NCBI GenBank assembly: GCA_021799405.1
Contig: JAJZAL010000210.1
Coordinates: 1 to 9,167, forward strand
Origin: Acidobacteriota bacterium
GTDB lineage: Bacteria > Acidobacteriota > Terriglobia > Terriglobales > Acidobacteriaceae
DNA length: 9,167 nt
Reading direction: 5' to 3'
Shown: positions 6,659 through 9,167 of the stretch, one piece after another
Numbering within the stretch: the stretch's first letter is position 1
Layout: each line of letters starts with the position of its first letter
Translations under genes and position numbers: made by a program
Notes under the pieces: model-generated
Database searches by the model: none
What the model saw: the letters and a program-made list of their open reading frames with translations, nothing else
Told to the model about the DNA's origin: nothing

Positions 6659-7456
6659 GTGCCGTTACGTTTTCATCGGAAGCCCGGGCTGGTGGTTTAT
6701 CTGACGGTTGGTGATCCCGACCTCGATACGACGCACAAGGTGGCACTGGCCGCGCTGGATGCGGGCGCCGACGTGCTGGAACTGGGCGTACCGTTCAGTG
6801 ATCCGCTGGCCGATGGGCCGGTGATCCAGGCGGCGAGCGAGCGGGCGCTGAGGGCCGGGACGCGGCTGGCAGACGTGATCGGGTTGGCGAAGGAATTGCG
6901 GCGCGAGCGGCCGGAGGCCGGGCTGGTGATTTTCTCGTATCTGAATCCGCTGCTGCGATACGGGCTGGAGCGTTTTTGCGCGGACGCCGAAAACGCAGGC
7001 GTGGATGGCGTGCTGGCCACGGACATGATTGTGGAAGAAGCCGCGGAATACCTGGAGCATTTGCGGCGGCATCACCTGGCGCCGATCTTTTTGGTGGCGC
7101 CAACCAGCCCGGATGAGCGGCTGAAGAAGATCGCCGCGGTGACGGACGGGTTTATCTACGCGATTTCGCGCGTGGGAATTACGGGCACGCAAAGTTCGCT
7201 GGCTGCCGATGCGGCGCCGCTGGTAGAGCGGTTGCGCCGTTATACTCGGCTGCCCGTGGCGGTGGGGTTTGGCGTATCGAATGCGGGGCATGTGGCCGAA
7301 GTGGGCGAGTTTGCCGATGCGGCCGTAATTGGCAGCGCGATTGTTGCAAATATCGAGAAGGCCGGCCGGGCGGAAGCTCCCAGTTCGATCGCGCGATTTA
7401 TTCAGGGCCTGCGCCCCGCGGTTCCTGCTGCTGATCCTGCTGCTTCGCTTACGTAA
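6659..7456 (+). CDS. trpA: Tryptophan synthase alpha chain TrpA
   Basis: (Beta/alpha)8-barrel subunit that cleaves indole-3-glycerol phosphate to indole and glyceraldehyde 3-phosphate; indole is passed to TrpB. The product has 265 residues. Catalytic E41 (ELGVPFSDP) and D52 (LADGP) have the same spacing as E49 and D60 of the E. coli enzyme. SRVGITGTQSS (170-180), GFGVS (203-207) and IGSAIV (224-229) form the loop 6 and phosphate-binding elements. The start is GTG at 6659: an in-frame TGA at 6638 and no other start codon between them leave no alternative. This makes the N-terminus about eight residues shorter than in E. coli, removing most of helix 0. An AGGGAG lies 12 nt upstream, a long spacing, so coupling to trpB translation is likely. 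The C-terminus ends in an Ala/Pro-rich tail. A 132-nt gap follows. Confidence 0.96.
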   Translation: MPLRFHRKPGLVVYLTVGDPDLDTTHKVALAALDAGADVLELGVPFSDPLADGPVIQAASERALRAGTRLADVIGLAKELRRERPEAGLVIFSYLNPLLRYGLERFCADAENAGVDGVLATDMIVEEAAEYLEHLRRHHLAPIFLVAPTSPDERLKKIAAVTDGFIYAISRVGITGTQSSLAADAAPLVERLRRYTRLPVAVGFGVSNAGHVAEVGEFADAAVIGSAIVANIEKAGRAEAPSSIARFIQGLRPAVPAADPAASLT

Positions 7457-7551
7457 TTGATACTGTGACAGATTGGGCAAAGTGGGAACAGGCGGAGCCG
7501 GCGCACGGCCCAGTTTGCTTCGACACCCTACGTGTTTCCATTAAGCCGAAG

Positions 7552-7572
7552 CGCGGCGGCGGAGCTGCCGCG
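7552..7572 (+). promoter_or_regulatory. GC-rich hairpin just upstream of the chorismate mutase ribosome binding site
   Basis: CGCGGC (7552-7557) and GCCGCG (7567-7572) pair around a 9-base loop, four bases before the GGAG of the chorismate mutase gene. It is the only evident structure in the 132-nt trpA-aroQ gap. There is no following T-run, so it is not an intrinsic terminator. In DNA this GC-rich, a chance hairpin is quite possible. Confidence 0.25.
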
Positions 7573-7588
7573 AAATGGAGAGAGTTTT

Positions 7589-7891
7589 ATGGATATAGCA
7601 GAATGGCGACGCCAGATCGATGAGCTTGACCGGGAGATTGTCCGGCTGATCTCAAAGCGGGCGGAAGCGGCGCAGGCGATCGGAAAGCTCAAGCGGACGA
7701 CGGATCTGCCGGTGTACGAGCCGAACCGCGAGCGGGTGGTGTTCGACAATGTGCGGTCGCACAATCCGGGACCGCTGCCCGATATCGAGCTGGTGCACAT
7801 TTATGAGCGCATTATCGACGTGATGCGGGCGATCCAGAGAAATGAACTGGCCTCACAGGCAAAGAGCGCGACGAAGCGCGAGGAAAAGTAA
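7589..7891 (+). CDS. aroQ: Chorismate mutase, AroQ class, monofunctional
   Basis: Converts chorismate to prephenate, the branch point to phenylalanine and tyrosine. The 100-residue product is an all-helical AroQ-type domain without a signal peptide, thus cytoplasmic. Aligning by eye to the E. coli P-protein mutase domain, the active-site residues correspond: R7 (R11), R24 (R28), K35 (K39), E44 (D48), R47 (R51), E48 (E52) and Q83 (Q88); S84 is replaced by M79. The ATG at 7589 is chosen because GGAG lies 8 nt upstream and the domain begins there; the frame extends back to 7532 without family similarity. It is not fused to prephenate dehydratase or dehydrogenase, but is 2 nt upstream of DAHP synthase and close to tyrA, so it most likely supplies prephenate to TyrA and may associate with the synthase. 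The C-terminal Lys/Arg-rich tail (about 90-100) looks disordered. Confidence 0.93.
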   Translation: MDIAEWRRQIDELDREIVRLISKRAEAAQAIGKLKRTTDLPVYEPNRERVVFDNVRSHNPGPLPDIELVHIYERIIDVMRAIQRNELASQAKSATKREEK

Positions 7892-7893
7892 CC

Positions 7894-8913
7894 ATGATAG
7901 TTGCAATGAGCGAGAAGGCGACCGAGGAACAGATTCAACATGTGATTGAGCGCATGATCGACCTCGGATTCAACGTGCACAAGACGACAGGCGCGATCCA
8001 GACGGTGCTGGCGGGAGTGGGCACGCCGGTTGCATTTGACGTGAAGGATTTTGAGGTGATGGACGGCGTCGCGGAGGCGGTGCGGATTACCTCGCCGTAC
8101 AAGCTGGCCGGGCGCAAATGGCGGCCGGAAGGCACGGTGATTCAATTCGCGAACGGAGTCACGGTAGGCGGGGACGAAGTGGTGGTGATGGCCGGGCCGT
8201 GCTCGGTGGAGAGCCGCGAGCAGATTGTTCTGGCGGCGCGGCAGGTGAAGGCCGCAGGGGCGAAGTTTCTGCGCGGGGGCGCATTCAAGCCGCGGAGTTC
8301 GCCGTATTCGTTTCAGGGCATGGGCCTGGAAGGACTGAAGCTGCTGCGCGAAGTGGGCGATGAGACAGGGCTGCTGATCATCAGCGAGGTGATGGAGATT
8401 TCGCAGATCGACCTGATGATGCCATATGTGGACGTCTTCCAGATTGGCGCGCGCAACATGCAGAATTTCAACCTGCTGCGGGAGGTCGGGCAGATACGGA
8501 AGCCGGTAATGCTGAAGCGCGGCATTGCGGCGACGATTGAAGAGCTGCTGCTCTCGGCGGAATATATCCTGTCGGGCGGCAATTACGAGCTGATGCTGTG
8601 CGAGCGCGGCATCCGGACCTTCGAGACGTACACGCGGAACACGATGGATATTTCGGCGATTCCGGTGGTGAAGGCGTTGTCGCATCTGCCGATCATCGCC
8701 GATCCTTCGCACGGGGTTGGGCGGCGCGACAAGGTGGCGGCGATGGCGCGGGCTGCGGTGGCGGCGGGTTGCGACGGGCTGATCATCGAAGTGCACCCGA
8801 ATCCGGAGAAAGCTGCGTCGGATGGTGCGCAATCGCTGTTTCCTGAGCAGTTCACTGAGTTGATGGGGCAGTTACGGATGATTGCGCCAGCGGTTGAGCG
8901 TACTATCGCATAA
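7894..8913 (+). CDS. aroF: 3-deoxy-7-phosphoheptulonate (DAHP) synthase, type I-beta with N-terminal regulatory domain
   Basis: Condenses phosphoenolpyruvate with erythrose 4-phosphate, the committed first step of the shikimate pathway. The 339-residue product matches the Thermotoga maritima-type I-beta enzyme in length and layout: a ferredoxin-like domain (about 1-70), a linker, and a (beta/alpha)8 barrel from about 75. Metal ligands are C103 (GPCSVES 101-107), H273 (DPSHGVG), E299 (IIEVHPNP) and D310 (AASDGAQSL), each one position after the T. maritima counterparts. [16 protein letters not shown] (127-142) and KRG (208-210) bind the substrates. In characterised relatives the N-terminal domain mediates feedback inhibition by Tyr and/or Phe, so similar control is likely here. 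The ATG at 7894 follows AGGAAAAG at good spacing; an ATG at 7906 is possible. It follows aroQ after 2 nt and precedes tyrA by 25 nt. Confidence 0.96.
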   Translation: MIVAMSEKATEEQIQHVIERMIDLGFNVHKTTGAIQTVLAGVGTPVAFDVKDFEVMDGVAEAVRITSPYKLAGRKWRPEGTVIQFANGVTVGGDEVVVMAGPCSVESREQIVLAARQVKAAGAKFLRGGAFKPRSSPYSFQGMGLEGLKLLREVGDETGLLIISEVMEISQIDLMMPYVDVFQIGARNMQNFNLLREVGQIRKPVMLKRGIAATIEELLLSAEYILSGGNYELMLCERGIRTFETYTRNTMDISAIPVVKALSHLPIIADPSHGVGRRDKVAAMARAAVAAGCDGLIIEVHPNPEKAASDGAQSLFPEQFTELMGQLRMIAPAVERTIA

Positions 8914-8938
8914 GCAGGCAGGACCGTTGCAAGAGACC

Positions 8939-9167
8939 ATGGCAATCGAACGCATCGCTATTCTCGGCACGGGGCTCATTGGAGCCTCGGCCGGGATGGC
9001 TTTGCGCGCGCATGGTTTTGAAGGCGCGATTGCGGGGTGGGATCCAAGGCCGGAAGAAGCGGAAACGGCGCGGCGAGTGGGCGCGATTGATGTAATTGCA
9101 ACTGATGCGATTACATTGGCGCGAGAAAGCGACTTGATTCTGCTGGCTGGGCCGGTGCTGACGATGC
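8939..9167 (+). CDS. tyrA: Prephenate dehydrogenase TyrA, N-terminal part, cut by the window end
   Basis: Only the first 76 residues are visible. They form the start of a Rossmann fold: ILGTGLIGAS at 8-17 is the GxGxxG dinucleotide loop in the form typical of TyrA (GLIG), and D35 in GWDPRPE lies at the end of the second strand, where an acidic residue binds the adenosine ribose and favours NAD over NADP. The segment LILLAGPV (66-73) matches the 'ILATP/V' strand of the family. TyrA would oxidatively decarboxylate prephenate to 4-hydroxyphenylpyruvate, using the product of the neighbouring chorismate mutase. The ATG at 8939 has only an AAGAGA very close upstream; a TTG at 8927 in the same frame, preceded by GCAGGA, would add four residues. 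The rest of the gene, including the catalytic helical domain, is beyond the window. Other NAD-dependent 2-domain dehydrogenases share this motif, but the neighbourhood makes TyrA most likely. Confidence 0.88.
   Translation, partial: MAIERIAILGTGLIGASAGMALRAHGFEGAIAGWDPRPEEAETARRVGAIDVIATDAITLARESDLILLAGPVLTM

Noticed and set aside
7457..7485. Sigma-70 promoter starting with TTGATA right after the trpA stop
   Set aside because: At 16-18 bp spacing there is no -10-like hexamer (AAGTGG region).
7500..7520. Sigma-54 promoter before aroQ (GGCGCACG...TTTGCTT)
   Set aside because: The GG and GC elements are 15 bases apart rather than the required 10, so the match fails.

Overview
The window is GC-rich, densely coding chromosomal DNA. 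Its gene content best fits an acidobacterium of the Terriglobia type (Acidobacterium/Granulicella/Terriglobus-like). This placement is an inference from the secreted DUF5715-like and YIP1-like proteins, the gene order of the aromatic cluster and the base composition. There is no rRNA or other phylogenetic marker to confirm it.

Left part (1-3735): three envelope-associated genes. A five-helix YIP1-family membrane protein lies on the minus strand (23-781). It diverges from a secreted protein (1053-2375) with an Arg/His/Ala-rich repeat region and a C-terminal DUF5715 domain that keeps the zinc-site signature of M15/VanY-type peptidases. A secreted beta-propeller-like protein of unknown function (2422-3735, minus) converges on it. 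Only 46 bp separate the two convergent stops, and I see no clear intrinsic terminator there.

Right part (3906-9167): an aromatic amino acid cluster on the plus strand, in the order trpC, trpF, trpB, trpA, then chorismate mutase (aroQ), a type I-beta DAHP synthase with N-terminal regulatory domain (aroF), and the start of prephenate dehydrogenase (tyrA, cut by the window end). Gaps are 15, 10, 4, 132, 2 and 25 nt, so trpCFBA and aroQ-aroF-tyrA are two tight blocks separated by one longer gap. DAHP synthase makes the first intermediate of the shikimate pathway. Chorismate mutase and TyrA lead to prephenate and tyrosine (prephenate also feeds phenylalanine). TrpCFBA perform the last steps to tryptophan. 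trpE, trpG and trpD are not in the window: the gene immediately upstream of trpC is the oppositely oriented propeller gene, so the trp pathway is split in this genome.

All catalytic residues I could check in the biosynthetic enzymes are intact, and I see no frameshift, mobile element, RNA gene or CRISPR. The most unusual items are the polybasic repeat plus M15-like protein, the inverted repeat between the likely trpC -10 box and its ribosome binding site, and the linkage of feedback-type DAHP synthase with a free chorismate mutase. I found no evidence of a wholly new system here.
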